Shown here in pieces: positions 9,027 to 18,482 of a DNA stretch of 64,000 nucleotides. Made by a program: the position numbers and the translations under genes. The notes under the pieces were generated by a model. That model was not told the origin of the DNA and searched no databases. It was given only the letters and a program-made list of their open reading frames with translations. Position 1 is the first letter of the stretch, and every line of letters begins with the position of its first letter. Source of the stretch: Vibrio sp. Y2-5 (lineage in GTDB: Bacteria; Pseudomonadota; Gammaproteobacteria; Enterobacterales; Vibrionaceae); the NCBI RefSeq assembly GCF_014596725.1, contig NZ_JACVEG010000006.1:124001-188000 (forward strand), written 5' to 3'.

Positions 9027-10046
9027 ATGCTAGTTGTACGCCCAATCTCTATGTCGGATTACGACGCGTTGCACACCTGTGCTGTTGAATCTGGTCATGG
9101 TTTCACTTCATTACCTGTTAACGAAGAACTGTTAACCAACCGTATTAAACATTCTGAATACAGCTTTACTAAACCAGATGTCACTTCACCATCGGATGAA
9201 GGCTACCTGATGGTCGGTTTTGATTCAGAAACGGGTGAAGTGGCTGGGACAACAGGGATTGAAGCCGCTGTCGGCTGGGATGTTCCGTTTTATTCCTATC
9301 ACATCAGCACCATAGTGCATTCCTCAGCAAAGCTGAATGTAAACAACGTGGTTAAGTTACTGACCTTTGGTAATAACTACACGGGTTGTTCAGAAATCTG
9401 CACATTGTTTTTACGCCCTGAGTTTCGTCAAGGCCTCAACGGCAGACTGATGTCTAAATGCCGATTTTTGATGATGGCTGAACATCCACATAGATTCTCT
9501 AAGACCATTTTCGCTGAGATGCGTGGTGTCTCGGATGAGGATGGCAGCTCACCATTTTGGCAATGGCTGCAAGAACACTTCTTCTCCATTGATTTCACTA
9601 TGGCTGATTATCTGACTGGTATTGGCAAGAAAGGCTTTATTGCCGATTTGATGCCTAAGCTGCCGATATATATCAACTTGCTCAGCAAAGAAGCACAGCA
9701 GGTGATAGGGCAGGTGCATGAAAAAACCCGTCCTGCTCTTAAGCTGTTGGAAAAAGAAGGGTTTACCTGTCGCAACTATGTTGACATCTTTGATGCGGGC
9801 CCAAGCGTGGAGTGTGATATTAACAATATCGACTCGGTACGCAACTCAGTTCGAGTGAAGGTAATCGTTGCTGAACACTCAAGCTCGCAAGACTTTTTAA
9901 TCTGTAATACATCGTTTGAAAACTTTCGAGCGACCGCCGCAAAAGCAGCATTCAACCGTGAAAACGGCAGCGCAATTATCTCTCCAAAAGTAGCGAATGC
10001 ACTGAAAGTAGATAATGGCGACTTTATTCGAATTTTGGCTCAGTAA
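9027..10046 (+). CDS. astA: arginine N-succinyltransferase
   Basis: First step of the AST pathway: transfers succinyl from succinyl-CoA to the alpha-amino group of arginine. ATG 9027 (339 residues) is preferred over TTG 9024 because GGAGGGA at 9013-9019 is then 7 bp from the start. The N-terminus [19 protein letters not shown] and the central [10 protein letters not shown] and [15 protein letters not shown] stretches are typical of AstA, a GNAT-fold enzyme. Length is close to the usual 340-345. It lies between argD/astC and astD; astB and astE are not in the window, as in other vibrios where they are unlinked. Confidence 0.95.
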   Translation: MLVVRPISMSDYDALHTCAVESGHGFTSLPVNEELLTNRIKHSEYSFTKPDVTSPSDEGYLMVGFDSETGEVAGTTGIEAAVGWDVPFYSYHISTIVHSSAKLNVNNVVKLLTFGNNYTGCSEICTLFLRPEFRQGLNGRLMSKCRFLMMAEHPHRFSKTIFAEMRGVSDEDGSSPFWQWLQEHFFSIDFTMADYLTGIGKKGFIADLMPKLPIYINLLSKEAQQVIGQVHEKTRPALKLLEKEGFTCRNYVDIFDAGPSVECDINNIDSVRNSVRVKVIVAEHSSSQDFLICNTSFENFRATAAKAAFNRENGSAIISPKVANALKVDNGDFIRILAQ

Positions 10047-10066
10047 AAGAATTTAAGGAACACGTT

Positions 10067-11524
10067 ATGACTCAGTGGATCGCAGGACAGTGGTTAGAAG
10101 GCAAAGGTGAAACGCTTTCTTCTTTAAGCCCATATAACGATGAAGTGATTTGGCAAGGTCAAAGTGCAACGCAAGAGCAAGTAGAAGATGCTGTTGCTTC
10201 TGCTCGCAATGCATTTGTTCGCTGGAAAAAACTGCCTTTCGCAGAGCGAGAGAAAGTGGTTCTCTCTTTTGCGGAAAAAATTAAAGAGAACAGTGAGCAA
10301 ATTGCAGAAGTGATCGCGAAAGAAACGGGTAAACCAATTTGGGAAACTCGCACTGAAGCGGCTGCGATGGCTGGCAAGATTGCTATCTCTATTCGTGCCT
10401 ACCATGACCGCACTGGCGAAACCGTGCGTGAAGCTGCGGGCAACCAAATCGTACTGCGTCACCGCCCTCTGGGTGTTATGGCGGTATTCGGCCCTTACAA
10501 TTTCCCTGGCCACTTGCCTAATGGGCATATTGTTCCTGCTCTTCTAGCGGGTAACACCGTGGTGTTCAAGCCATCCGAGCAAACGCCGTGGACGGCGGAA
10601 GTGACTATGAAACTCTGGGAAGCTGCTGGTTTACCAACAGGAGTCATCAACCTAGTTCAAGGCGGCAAAGAGACAGGTATTGCTCTGGCTCAGTCTAAAG
10701 GAATTGATGGTTTGTTGTTTACGGGTAGTGCGAACACAGGGCACATTCTCCATCGCCAGTTTGCTGGTCAACCAGACAAGATGCTGGCGCTAGAAATGGG
10801 TGGTAACAACCCAATGGTGATTTCTGAGAATTTTGGTGATTTGAACGCAACGGTTTACACCATTATTCAATCTGCATTTATCAGTGCTGGTCAACGTTGT
10901 ACTTGTGCGCGTCGCCTATACATTCCTGTGGGTGCGAAAGGCGATGAGTTGGTTGCTCGCTTAGTAGAAGCAACGAAGAAGCTGCGCATGGATCAGCCAT
11001 TTGCTGAGCCGGCACCATTTATGGGGCCTCAAATCTCCAAAGCGGCAGCGGACTTCATTCTTAATGCCCAAGCTAACCTACAGTCTTTGGGCGGTAACAG
11101 CCTTGTTGAAGCGCAAAGTAAAGGTGCTGCGTTCGTATCACCGGGTATCATTGATGTTACGCCAATCGCGCAACTACCTGATGAAGAATACTTCGGCCCA
11201 CTACTGCAATTGGTGCGCTACCAAACTCTAGAGCAAGCGGTTGAGCTGGCTAACGATACTCGCTTTGGTCTGTCTGCTGGCTTAGTGACAACAGAGGATG
11301 CGGAGTGGGAATACTTTGTTGACCATATTCGTGCAGGTATCGTGAACCGCAACCGTCAGCTAACGGGTGCAAGTGGTGATGCGCCATTTGGTGGTCCGGG
11401 TGCTTCGGGTAACTTACGCCCAAGCGCATTCTACGCAGCGGACTACTGCGCATACCCAATGGCGTCAATGGAAGGTTCTGCAACCGAGCTTCCAGCGACA
11501 CTAAGCCCAGGTGTTGAGCTATAA
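10067..11524 (+). CDS. astD: N-succinylglutamate 5-semialdehyde dehydrogenase
   Basis: NAD-dependent aldehyde dehydrogenase, the fourth step of the AST pathway, giving N-succinylglutamate. The 485 residues show the ALDH landmarks [14 protein letters not shown], the NAD loop FTGSANTG, the general base Glu243 in LEMGGNNP and the nucleophile Cys278 in [12 protein letters not shown]. The [10 protein letters not shown] stretch near the C-terminus is typical of AstD. An AAGGA site precedes the ATG, 20 bp after astA, so the two are surely cotranscribed. A terminator follows. Confidence 0.96.
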   Translation: MTQWIAGQWLEGKGETLSSLSPYNDEVIWQGQSATQEQVEDAVASARNAFVRWKKLPFAEREKVVLSFAEKIKENSEQIAEVIAKETGKPIWETRTEAAAMAGKIAISIRAYHDRTGETVREAAGNQIVLRHRPLGVMAVFGPYNFPGHLPNGHIVPALLAGNTVVFKPSEQTPWTAEVTMKLWEAAGLPTGVINLVQGGKETGIALAQSKGIDGLLFTGSANTGHILHRQFAGQPDKMLALEMGGNNPMVISENFGDLNATVYTIIQSAFISAGQRCTCARRLYIPVGAKGDELVARLVEATKKLRMDQPFAEPAPFMGPQISKAAADFILNAQANLQSLGGNSLVEAQSKGAAFVSPGIIDVTPIAQLPDEEYFGPLLQLVRYQTLEQAVELANDTRFGLSAGLVTTEDAEWEYFVDHIRAGIVNRNRQLTGASGDAPFGGPGASGNLRPSAFYAADYCAYPMASMEGSATELPATLSPGVEL

Positions 11525-11534
11525 CAAAGTTATT

Positions 11535-11567
11535 CAGGCTTCATCGCAAGGTGAAGCCTGTTTGTTT
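11535..11567 (+). terminator. rho-independent terminator after astD
   Basis: Perfect 9-bp arms CAGGCTTCA (11535-11543) and TGAAGCCTG (11552-11560) with an 8-nt loop, followed by TTTGTTT. It separates the ast genes from the DUF1338 gene. Confidence 0.85.
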
Positions 11568-11674
11568 AAACCTGAAAACCAATAACGACTTAAATCTATA
11601 AAAGAATAGTAACCGGCTCTAGTTAGCCTCTTTTCCAATCCAATACGTCGTGTTCATGAAGCCAAGGAGGCAAT

Positions 11675-12478
11675 ATGACACCAGAAGTTCTGTTTCAATC
11701 ATTGTGGAATGATTACATCACTCGCCTTTGTCCTTCCGCTGATAAAGTTCATCGCTTGTTAGAAGAAGACGAAGCGCTAATTAATGACCATATTGCACTA
11801 CGTACCTTCAACGTTGCTCCTCTTGGTCTAGAAACGTTAGCAAAACCTTTCTTAGCGCTCGGCTACAAAGATTGCGGTGACTATGTTTTTGAAAGCAAAA
11901 AACTGGTTGCTAAACACTTTGAACATCCTGATCCGCTTCAGCCAAAAGTATTTATTAGTGAACTGAAAGTTGAAGAGTGTTCACCACAGCTACAAGAGAT
12001 AGTTGCGAAGCTGGTTGAGCAAGTAGATGCGACCAAGCTCGAAGGTGATGCCTTCCTGTATGGTGGACGTTTGTGGGACATCAGTTTTGCAGATTACCAG
12101 TTGCTGGCGGAAGAGAGCGAATACGCTTCTTGGTTGGCGGCACACGGCTATGGTGCTAACCACTTTACGGTTAACGTAAACCAGCTCAAGGCATTTACTG
12201 AAGTAAAACAAGTGAATGACCATTTGCGTGGTGCTGGTTTTACCATCAACGAATCGGGTGGCGAAGTAAAGGGTACGCCAGAAGTGCTACTTGAGCAGTC
12301 ATCCACCATGGCTGATAAAGTGCCTGTCACTTTCAATGACCGTACAGAAGTGGTTCCAGGAGGTTTCTACGAGTTTGCGAAGCGTTATGCGATGGCAAAT
12401 GGTGAACTGTATACGGGGTTTGTTGCTGCATCTGCTGATAAGATTTTTGAAAGTACCGATAGTAAATCTCTGGCCTAG
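11675..12478 (+). CDS. DUF1338 / 2-oxoadipate dioxygenase-decarboxylase-like protein
   Basis: A 267-residue member of the DUF1338 family. Longer relatives (HglS/YdcJ) are Fe(II)-dependent enzymes that convert 2-oxoadipate to 2-hydroxyglutarate in lysine breakdown. Visible features are DHIALRTFN near residue 40, whose His is a likely metal ligand; a second candidate His in HGYGANHFTVNVN near residue 160; and VPGGFYEFAKRY near the C-terminus with a Glu in ligand position. AAGGAGG precedes the ATG. It follows the ast genes but is separated by a terminator. The family is secure; the substrate of this short form is unknown to me. Confidence 0.78.
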   Translation: MTPEVLFQSLWNDYITRLCPSADKVHRLLEEDEALINDHIALRTFNVAPLGLETLAKPFLALGYKDCGDYVFESKKLVAKHFEHPDPLQPKVFISELKVEECSPQLQEIVAKLVEQVDATKLEGDAFLYGGRLWDISFADYQLLAEESEYASWLAAHGYGANHFTVNVNQLKAFTEVKQVNDHLRGAGFTINESGGEVKGTPEVLLEQSSTMADKVPVTFNDRTEVVPGGFYEFAKRYAMANGELYTGFVAASADKIFESTDSKSLA

Positions 12479-12521
12479 TTGAGTGCCGTAGATCATCGAG
12501 CTTTATGTGTTAGTCGAGCAG

Positions 12522-12552
12522 AAAAAAGAAAAGCCACCAGAAGGTGGCTTTT
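12522..12552. terminator. bidirectional terminator between the DUF1338 gene and crp
   Basis: Arms AAAAGCCACC (12529-12538) and GGTGGCTTTT (12543-12552) with an AGAA loop. The A-run on the left reads as T on the minus strand, so the element can serve both convergent genes. Confidence 0.85.
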
Positions 12553-12576
12553 GAATTTGTGTAATAGCGTTAGCTA

Positions 12577-13209
12577 TTAACGAGTTCCGTACACAACGAT
12601 AGTCTTACCGTGAGCTGAAATTAGGTTCTGCTCTTCAAGCATCTTCAGAATACGACCTACTGTCTCACGAGAACAGCCAACAATTTGGCCGATTTCTTGA
12701 CGAGTAATCTTGATCTGCATGCCGTCTGGGTGAGTCATTGCGTCAGGCTGTTTCGCTAGGTTAAGAAGCGTTTGTGCAATGCGGCCTGTTACGTCTAGGA
12801 ACGCAAGGTCACCAACTTTTTGGCTTGTTACTTGTAGACGACGAGCCATCTGACCAGAAAGACGCATTAAAATATCTGGGTTAACTTGGATAAGCTGACG
12901 GAACTTCTTAAATGAAATTTCTGCAACTTCACATGGAGATTTAGCTCGAACCCATGCTGTACGCTCTTGACCTTCTTCAAACAAGCCAAGTTCACCGATG
13001 AAATCACCTTGGTTTAGGTAAGAAAGGATCATTTCCTTTCCTTCTTCATCTTTAATCAGTACCGCAACAGAACCTTTAACAATGTAGTACAAAGTTTCTG
13101 CTTTCTCGCCCGCGTGAATCAGCGTGCTTTTTGAAGGGTACTTATGAATGTGACAATGTGAAAGAAACCACTCTAATGTTGGGTCGGTTTGAGGTTTACC
13201 TAGAACCAT
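12577..13209 (-). CDS. crp: cAMP receptor protein, global regulator
   Basis: DNA-binding dimer activated by cAMP that controls carbon metabolism and, in vibrios, virulence, competence and motility genes. The 210 residues match the usual length. The cAMP pocket is visible in [31 protein letters not shown], split here as GELGLFEE and RTAWVRAK, with Thr where many homologues have Ser. The C-terminal helix-turn-helix is in [22 protein letters not shown] candidate CRP site lies 195 bp upstream of the start. prkB, yheU and yheT lie upstream in the same direction. Confidence 0.98.
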   Translation of the reverse strand: MVLGKPQTDPTLEWFLSHCHIHKYPSKSTLIHAGEKAETLYYIVKGSVAVLIKDEEGKEMILSYLNQGDFIGELGLFEEGQERTAWVRAKSPCEVAEISFKKFRQLIQVNPDILMRLSGQMARRLQVTSQKVGDLAFLDVTGRIAQTLLNLAKQPDAMTHPDGMQIKITRQEIGQIVGCSRETVGRILKMLEEQNLISAHGKTIVVYGTR

Positions 13210-13403
13210 AATATCTCACTTCCTCTGCAGGGTACGCTTGCTGCTATCCATATTATTTAGCAAAGCTTAAAATAGGTTTACTAGAATAAGAGGACTTTAT
13301 GGTCGCTGCAAGCTATCTTGTGTTTCGGTTAAGAATAGTATCCTTTTTCAGCGACATTTTCTTGATTTTAATCGTGTCCGTACCTTGATTTTTTACGCAA
13401 AAA

Positions 13404-13419
13404 TGTGCACATGGTCACG
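13404..13419. promoter_or_regulatory. CRP-site-like sequence upstream of crp
   Basis: TGTGC-ACATGG-TCACG matches TGTGA-N6-TCACA at 8 of 10 fixed positions, within the 243-bp gap before crp. Autoregulation of crp is known in enterobacteria; here it is inferred. Confidence 0.5.
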
Positions 13420-13452
13420 GTATCGAAACTAAACGTATAAACCTTGTTTCGA

Positions 13453-14322
13453 TTAGCCGATTTTCCCCGTTTCAATGAGCTGCTGTAGGATTGGCCTTAC
13501 GATCAATTCCATGGCAAAACTCATTTTTCCGCCCGGAACCACAATGGTGTTATGGCGGGACATAAATGAGCCATCGATCATTGCAAGTAGGTATGGGAAG
13601 TCGACATTTTTAATGCCACGTAGGCGAATAACTACAAAACTTTCGTCCAGACTAGGGATGCCTTTGGCATTCAGTGGATTGGATGTGTCTACCGTCGGAA
13701 CCCGCTGAAAGTTAATATGCGTGCGCGAAAATTGTGGTGTGATGTAGTTGAGATAGTCATCCATCGAGCGAACTATCGAATCCATGACGGCTTCGCGTGA
13801 GTGCCCACGATCACGGGTGTCACGAACGTACTTTTGAATCCACTCAAGGTTAACAATAGGTACCATGCCAATCAGGAAATCGACATGCTGTGCCACATTA
13901 ACCTCGCCATCGACCACTCCACCGTGTAGCCCTTCATAAAAAAGCACGTCTGTACTGGCTGGAAGCTCCTGCCACGGAGTGAATGTTCCGGGCATTTGGT
14001 TATAAGGTACGGCCTCATCAAAGGTGTGCAGATAGCGTCGGATTTGGCCTGTGCCTGCTTTACCGTATTGACGGAAAAACTCGCTTAGCGCGCCAAAATC
14101 ATTGGCTTCAGGGCCGAAATAGCTGATATGGCGACCTTGTTCACGAGCTTTGCGGATTTCAATATCCATTTCTGGACGAGTGAAGCGGTGAAAGCTATCA
14201 CCTTCAACCCAAGCGGGCTTAACACTCATCATATTGAACATTTTACGGAATGCTTCTGACGTTGTAGTAGTGCCTGCACCTGATGAACCGGTAACGGCAA
14301 TAATTGGGTGTTTTGCTGACAT
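13453..14322 (-). CDS. prkB: phosphoribulokinase-family protein PrkB
   Basis: Belongs to the class I phosphoribulokinase family found beside crp and yheTU in many heterotrophic gammaproteobacteria, which lack the Calvin cycle; its physiological substrate is not settled. The 289 residues start with a P-loop ITGSSGAGTTTTSEAF in which Thr replaces the usual Walker A lysine, as in class I phosphoribulokinases generally. Further signatures are EGDSFHRF, the FYEGLHGG Walker B region and KYVRDTRDRGHSREAV. It ends 243 bp before crp and starts 95 bp after yheU, so yheT-yheU-prkB look like one unit. The family is certain; the reaction is inferred. Confidence 0.9.
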   Translation of the reverse strand: MSAKHPIIAVTGSSGAGTTTTSEAFRKMFNMMSVKPAWVEGDSFHRFTRPEMDIEIRKAREQGRHISYFGPEANDFGALSEFFRQYGKAGTGQIRRYLHTFDEAVPYNQMPGTFTPWQELPASTDVLFYEGLHGGVVDGEVNVAQHVDFLIGMVPIVNLEWIQKYVRDTRDRGHSREAVMDSIVRSMDDYLNYITPQFSRTHINFQRVPTVDTSNPLNAKGIPSLDESFVVIRLRGIKNVDFPYLLAMIDGSFMSRHNTIVVPGGKMSFAMELIVRPILQQLIETGKIG

Positions 14323-14417
14323 GACTAACCTTGTCCAAAAATCCTAAAATAAGGCGCTGAAATCACTTCATCGCCCGAGTTGAAGCCACTATAACATGGA
14401 ATTTCAATTGTCACTGA

Positions 14418-14627
14418 TTATCGATTATTAACTTTGATATCAACACTTTCGTGTAGTTCAGAATACACAATCACCGCATCACCGCTCCTCAGTAATGCTT
14501 TAATTTGGTCGATTTTATGCGCCAGAGAAACTTCAACTTCACCATAATCCGTGCCTTCTCTGAGCACAAATTCACTGATGAGGTTTTCCAATGTTTCTGG
14601 TGCAATATCTTGCCAAGGTATAATCAT
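14418..14627 (-). CDS. yheU: YheU-family small protein
   Basis: A 69-residue acidic protein starting [20 protein letters not shown] and containing [14 protein letters not shown], the hallmarks of the YheU (UPF0270) family. No membrane segment or known catalytic motif. It lies between yheT and prkB, a conserved order. Function unknown. Confidence 0.9.
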   Translation of the reverse strand: MIIPWQDIAPETLENLISEFVLREGTDYGEVEVSLAHKIDQIKALLRSGDAVIVYSELHESVDIKVNNR

Positions 14628-14721
14628 AACTTGCTCGTAATTCTACTTAATGTTGTTTCATAAATATAACGCATGCCAGTCTGTTAACTGGCGCGTGAAT
14701 GTCTTGATTGCTGACGAATGT

Positions 14722-15702
14722 TTAATCCTGAGCGTCTTTTAGGCTTTCATAATAAGCAGGCAGCGCTTTTTCCAACCAAAATTCTGGTTTTAGGATGCTT
14801 CCGGATACAAAACCAACGTGTCCGCCTTGCTCAAACAAGCGATAGTCGATGTTGTCAGGTAGGATAAATTTGGGAATCACAGACTCATTCATAAATGGAT
14901 CGTCTTTAGCATGGATGATCTGAGTGGGGATTTTAATTTGTTGTAGTTTGTTAATGCCAGAGCACTTCTCGTAATAGTCTTGCGAGTTTTTAAATCCATG
15001 CAGTGGCGCTGTGATTAGGTCATCGAAATCACTGAGGTGAGTGACGCGTTTAATACTCTGATAGGAAAGCCCTAGCTCACCTTTGAGCAGGTGATGCTTT
15101 TTCATCGCACTATTTTTAAGTGATGAGACTAAATAACGGCGATAGATTTTTGAAAAACCGTGTTCAATACGTTGCGCACAGGCTGCTAAATCCAATGGTG
15201 CAGAAACGACGGTTGCCGCGGTGACGATTGGGTCTTCATTGTAATCGGCCAAGTAGTTCACCAGCATATTTCCACCCAGTGAAATACCGGTTGCGACGAC
15301 AGTGCGATTCGGAAACTGCTCTCTCAGATATTCCAGAACAAAACGGGCATCTTCCACTTCTCCGGAATGGTATGCGCGCGCGAGATTGTTAGGCTTACCA
15401 CTGCAACCACGGAAGTGCATCATGACCGATAACCAGCCATCTTGAGCAAAAGCTTGCATCAAGCCATTGGCATAAGGGCTATAGAAGCAACCTTCCAGAC
15501 CATGAAATAGGATGAAAATGGGTTTCTTCGCTGCGCTTTTACTGTGTGCATCTTCACTCCACGCTAAGTCGAGAAAATCGCCGTCAGGTGTATCGAGTGT
15601 TTGCCAGACGGGTTCAAACAGCGCTTTCTTACGAATAAAGCGCGGAACTAGTGTCTGTAAATGTGGGTTCTTCAAGCCTGTAGCGGCAACAAACTGAGTC
15701 AT
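14722..15702 (-). CDS. yheT: YheT-type alpha/beta hydrolase
   Basis: A 326-residue alpha/beta hydrolase of the YheT/ABHD1-3 group, cytoplasmic and probably an esterase of unknown substrate. Visible are the N-terminal NPHLQTLVPRF signature, the oxyanion-hole LFHGLEGCFYSPY, the nucleophile elbow GISLGGN (central Ser) and IHAKDDPFMN holding the acid Asp, with the catalytic His in GGHVGFV near the C-terminus. It leads the yheT-yheU-prkB group upstream of crp. Confidence 0.92.
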   Translation of the reverse strand: MTQFVAATGLKNPHLQTLVPRFIRKKALFEPVWQTLDTPDGDFLDLAWSEDAHSKSAAKKPIFILFHGLEGCFYSPYANGLMQAFAQDGWLSVMMHFRGCSGKPNNLARAYHSGEVEDARFVLEYLREQFPNRTVVATGISLGGNMLVNYLADYNEDPIVTAATVVSAPLDLAACAQRIEHGFSKIYRRYLVSSLKNSAMKKHHLLKGELGLSYQSIKRVTHLSDFDDLITAPLHGFKNSQDYYEKCSGINKLQQIKIPTQIIHAKDDPFMNESVIPKFILPDNIDYRLFEQGGHVGFVSGSILKPEFWLEKALPAYYESLKDAQD

Positions 15703-15817
15703 CGGCTAACCATTAAATTAATACATTTTTTGCCAAGTTAATGCTGCAGTTATAGTGACTGCAACTCAAGTGGTCTGTTTATATTGAGTATATACCCAAT
15801 TAAACAAGCGGGAAGGT

Positions 15818-16288
15818 TCAGTTTTTTGGTGCAGGTTTGGCAAACTGTTGGGAGAGGTTTTCTGCACCCAACTGTCGACAGTAACGTTGAGTAAGCGGTG
15901 CGTCTTCGTTATTTATCAATGTTAGGCTATTGATACAGTCCACTAAGTCGGACTGTTGTTGCTTTTCCAACTGCAATTCAAATTGCAGCGCTTCGCGATA
16001 AAGGGTGTCGCTCAGAGTGGTTTTCAATTTTCGGCGTAATTCTCGATAGCTATGCAACAGTGTTTCCGAGCGTCCGATGCATTCAATAACCGTTTGCCAA
16101 TCTTGTTCAAGAAACGCGACTTGCTGCTCATCAAGCCATTTGAGCAGCAAGAGTAAATTTACATTGCCGTTATAGTGGTTTTGCAGGTGTAAGCACGCCT
16201 CTTTGACTTCTCGAACGCTGTAGTACTGCAAGCTGAATTGCCATAGTCGTTCCAACGTGAGTGAAATTCTGACGTGCTCTTGGTTCAT
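15818..16288 (-). CDS. TIGR02444-family protein of unknown function
   Basis: I chose ATG 16288 (156 residues, MNQEHVRISLTLERLWQFSL), which overlaps the stop of yheS by 4 bp as ATGA; the longer frame runs 54 bp further into yheS and is unlikely. The protein is mostly helical, Leu- and Gln-rich, with LWQFSLQYYSVREVKEACL at the N-terminus, a feature I associate with the TIGR02444 family found after yheS in vibrios and relatives. No signal peptide or membrane helix. Coupled translation with yheS is likely. Family naming is from memory and less sure than the gene itself. Confidence 0.72.
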   Translation of the reverse strand: MNQEHVRISLTLERLWQFSLQYYSVREVKEACLHLQNHYNGNVNLLLLLKWLDEQQVAFLEQDWQTVIECIGRSETLLHSYRELRRKLKTTLSDTLYREALQFELQLEKQQQSDLVDCINSLTLINNEDAPLTQRYCRQLGAENLSQQFAKPAPKN

Positions 16289-18207
16289 TGACTGTTGAAC
16301 TCCTGTTCCATTTCTTCCAGCGTCTCTTGCTCGCTCATCCACTCCATTTCGATCTGTTCGAGTTCGGATTTAGCCTTAGCTTGGGTTGCGAGAACTTGAT
16401 TAAGTTTAGCTTTGTTTTCTGCATCATAAAGTGAGGACTCCGATAATTGTTGTTCAGAGTCCGCAACAATGGCATTCAACTTATCCATTTTCGCTTCGAG
16501 TTGTGTCAGCTTTTTGCGAATTGGTGCAGTAAGCTTGCGCAGTTCTGCTTCACGGCGTTTTTGATCTTTCTTCGCTGCAGCACTGTTAGCATTGTCTTTT
16601 GGTGCTGCTTGAGCTTGTTGCTCTTTGCGTTCTGCTTTTTGCTGATCCTGAAGCCATTTGTAGTAATCCGTTAAATCACCATCAAAAGGTGCCACTTGAC
16701 GGTCATGAACTAAGTACAAATCATCGGTTGTGGCACGCAGTAGGTAGCGGTCGTGGCTGACGATAACCATTGCGCCTTCGAAACTTTGCAATGCAAGAGT
16801 GAGAGCTTGGCGCATATCCAAGTCTAGGTGGTTGGTTGGTTCATCAAGTAATAGCAGGTTTGGCTTCTGCCATACAATCAGTGCCAACACGAGACGCGCT
16901 TTTTCACCGCCTGAGAACGGTCCAACTTTCTCTAGCGCTTTATCGCCGTTGAAACCGAAACTACCAAGATAGTTGCGCAGTTCTAGTTCGTTTTTCTCTG
17001 GCGCGATTTGCATCATGTGTTGCAAAGGTGTCTCTTCTGGATGAAGCGTTTCAAGCTGATGCTGCGCGAAGTAACCAATTTTCACCCCTTGTGAGTAGGA
17101 TAGGTCACCACCTTGCGGAGTCAGTTCATTGGATAACAGCTTAATTAGGGTTGATTTACCCGCACCGTTACGACCAAGCAGACCAATACGGCTGCCCGGA
17201 ACGAGATTAAGACGAATCTTCTCTAGGATAAGGTTATCGTCGTATCCCGCACTCACGTCATCCATCATCAAGATTGGGTTTGGCAGTGCAGACGGTTCGC
17301 GAAACTCAAAACTGAATGGGTTATCAAACTGTGCTGGCAACACTTTTTCCATTCGTTCTAAAGCTTTAATCCGGCTTTGCGCCTGGCGAGCTTTAGACGC
17401 TTTGTAACGGAAGCGATCGATGTAGCTCTGCATGTGGCTCATCTGCTTTTGTTGCTTCTGATACATAGCTTGTTGTTGCAACATCTTTTGCGCGCGTTGA
17501 TTTTCAAACGAAGAGTAGTTGCCCGTGTATTCATTCAGCTTCTGATTCTCAATGTGAATGATACGGTTGATGATCGGGTCTAAGAAATCTCGGTCGTGGG
17601 AAATCAGAATCAAAGTTCCCGGATAGCTTTGTAACCAGCGCTCTAACCACATCACGGCATCTAAATCTAAGTGGTTAGTTGGTTCATCGAGCAATAGCAA
17701 ATCAGAGCGGCAAATCAGTGCTTGTGCAAGGTTGAGACGCATACGCCAGCCACCTGAAAACTGAGTCAGGTTCCATGACATCTGTTCTTGGCTAAAGCCT
17801 AAACCGTCCAGTAGCTCTGAAGCGCGAGCTCGGATGCTGTAACCGCCAATGGTTTCGATTTTGCCATGCAGCTCAGCTACTAGTGTGCCGTTGTCTGCAA
17901 TTTCTGCTTCACCAAGCTGACGTTCTAAATCTCGGTATTCTCGGTCGCCATCGATAACGTATTCCAAAGCACTGCGTTCTAGAGCCAGCGTTTCTTGCGC
18001 TACCCAAGCCAGTTCCCACTGAGCAGGTTTACTGAATGAGCCAGCATCAATAGACAGTTCGTCTTTCAAGAGGGCAAACAGGGTGGATTTACCACAACCG
18101 TTTTTACCCACTAAACCCACCTTGTCGCCTGGGTTGATGGTTGCTGATGCTTGGTCGAGCAGAGGTTTTCCGCCACGTAGTAGTTGGATGTCCGAGAAGA
18201 TAATCAT
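16285..18207 (-). CDS. yheS: ABC-F ATP-binding protein YheS, ribosome-associated
   Basis: ABC-F proteins have two fused ATPase domains and no membrane part and act on ribosomes stalled or arrested in translation. The 640 residues show Walker A GLVGKNGCGKST and signature FSGGWRMRL in domain 1, then Walker A GLLGRNGAGKST and signature FSGGEKARL in domain 2, both with LLLDEPTNHLD. The linker carries the Lys/Gln-rich helix typical of the P-site tRNA interaction motif. The C-terminal 100 residues form a charged coiled coil. It is divergent from kefG across a 275-bp gap holding an ERIC element. Confidence 0.94.
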   Translation of the reverse strand: MIIFSDIQLLRGGKPLLDQASATINPGDKVGLVGKNGCGKSTLFALLKDELSIDAGSFSKPAQWELAWVAQETLALERSALEYVIDGDREYRDLERQLGEAEIADNGTLVAELHGKIETIGGYSIRARASELLDGLGFSQEQMSWNLTQFSGGWRMRLNLAQALICRSDLLLLDEPTNHLDLDAVMWLERWLQSYPGTLILISHDRDFLDPIINRIIHIENQKLNEYTGNYSSFENQRAQKMLQQQAMYQKQQKQMSHMQSYIDRFRYKASKARQAQSRIKALERMEKVLPAQFDNPFSFEFREPSALPNPILMMDDVSAGYDDNLILEKIRLNLVPGSRIGLLGRNGAGKSTLIKLLSNELTPQGGDLSYSQGVKIGYFAQHQLETLHPEETPLQHMMQIAPEKNELELRNYLGSFGFNGDKALEKVGPFSGGEKARLVLALIVWQKPNLLLLDEPTNHLDLDMRQALTLALQSFEGAMVIVSHDRYLLRATTDDLYLVHDRQVAPFDGDLTDYYKWLQDQQKAERKEQQAQAAPKDNANSAAAKKDQKRREAELRKLTAPIRKKLTQLEAKMDKLNAIVADSEQQLSESSLYDAENKAKLNQVLATQAKAKSELEQIEMEWMSEQETLEEMEQEFNSQ

Positions 18208-18310
18208 AAATTTGTTTTAGCTATTAATAGAGTTGCCGTTGAGATTTCGCCCAGAATAGTAGGGGCAACGAGGATAAATGTCGATCATTATGCAATTTAC
18301 GTTATGATGC

Positions 18311-18438
18311 TAATGCCCTTCCTACTTGAAGGTGCAGCGGTGTTGGCTACGTTCGTTCACCCCAATTACATAGTTATCTATGCTCATGGGGACTCACTCA
18401 CTTGCCGCCTAGCTGCAACTCCAACTAGTTTGGGTATA
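18311..18438. repeat. ERIC element (enterobacterial repetitive intergenic consensus)
   Basis: The segment contains the ERIC core on the minus strand: GAGTGAGTCCCCATGAGCAT, then a short hairpin and TTGGGGTGAACGAACG followed by TAGCCAACA. The outer ends are ACTTGAAG with GCAGC on the left and GCTGCAAC with TTTGGGTAT on the right. This is the full-length form of about 127 bp, known from enterobacteria and Vibrio. It lies just upstream of kefG, so it may be transcribed into the kefG leader and fold into a long hairpin. A 100-codon frame through it is not a gene. Confidence 0.88.
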
Positions 18439-18482
18439 GCAACAGTTACCAATTTGATAACGTTACGGAGTGCCGTCAAGGA

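Noticed and set aside
10124-10528. 134-codon minus-strand frame in astD
   Set aside because: Antisense to astD; no supporting features.
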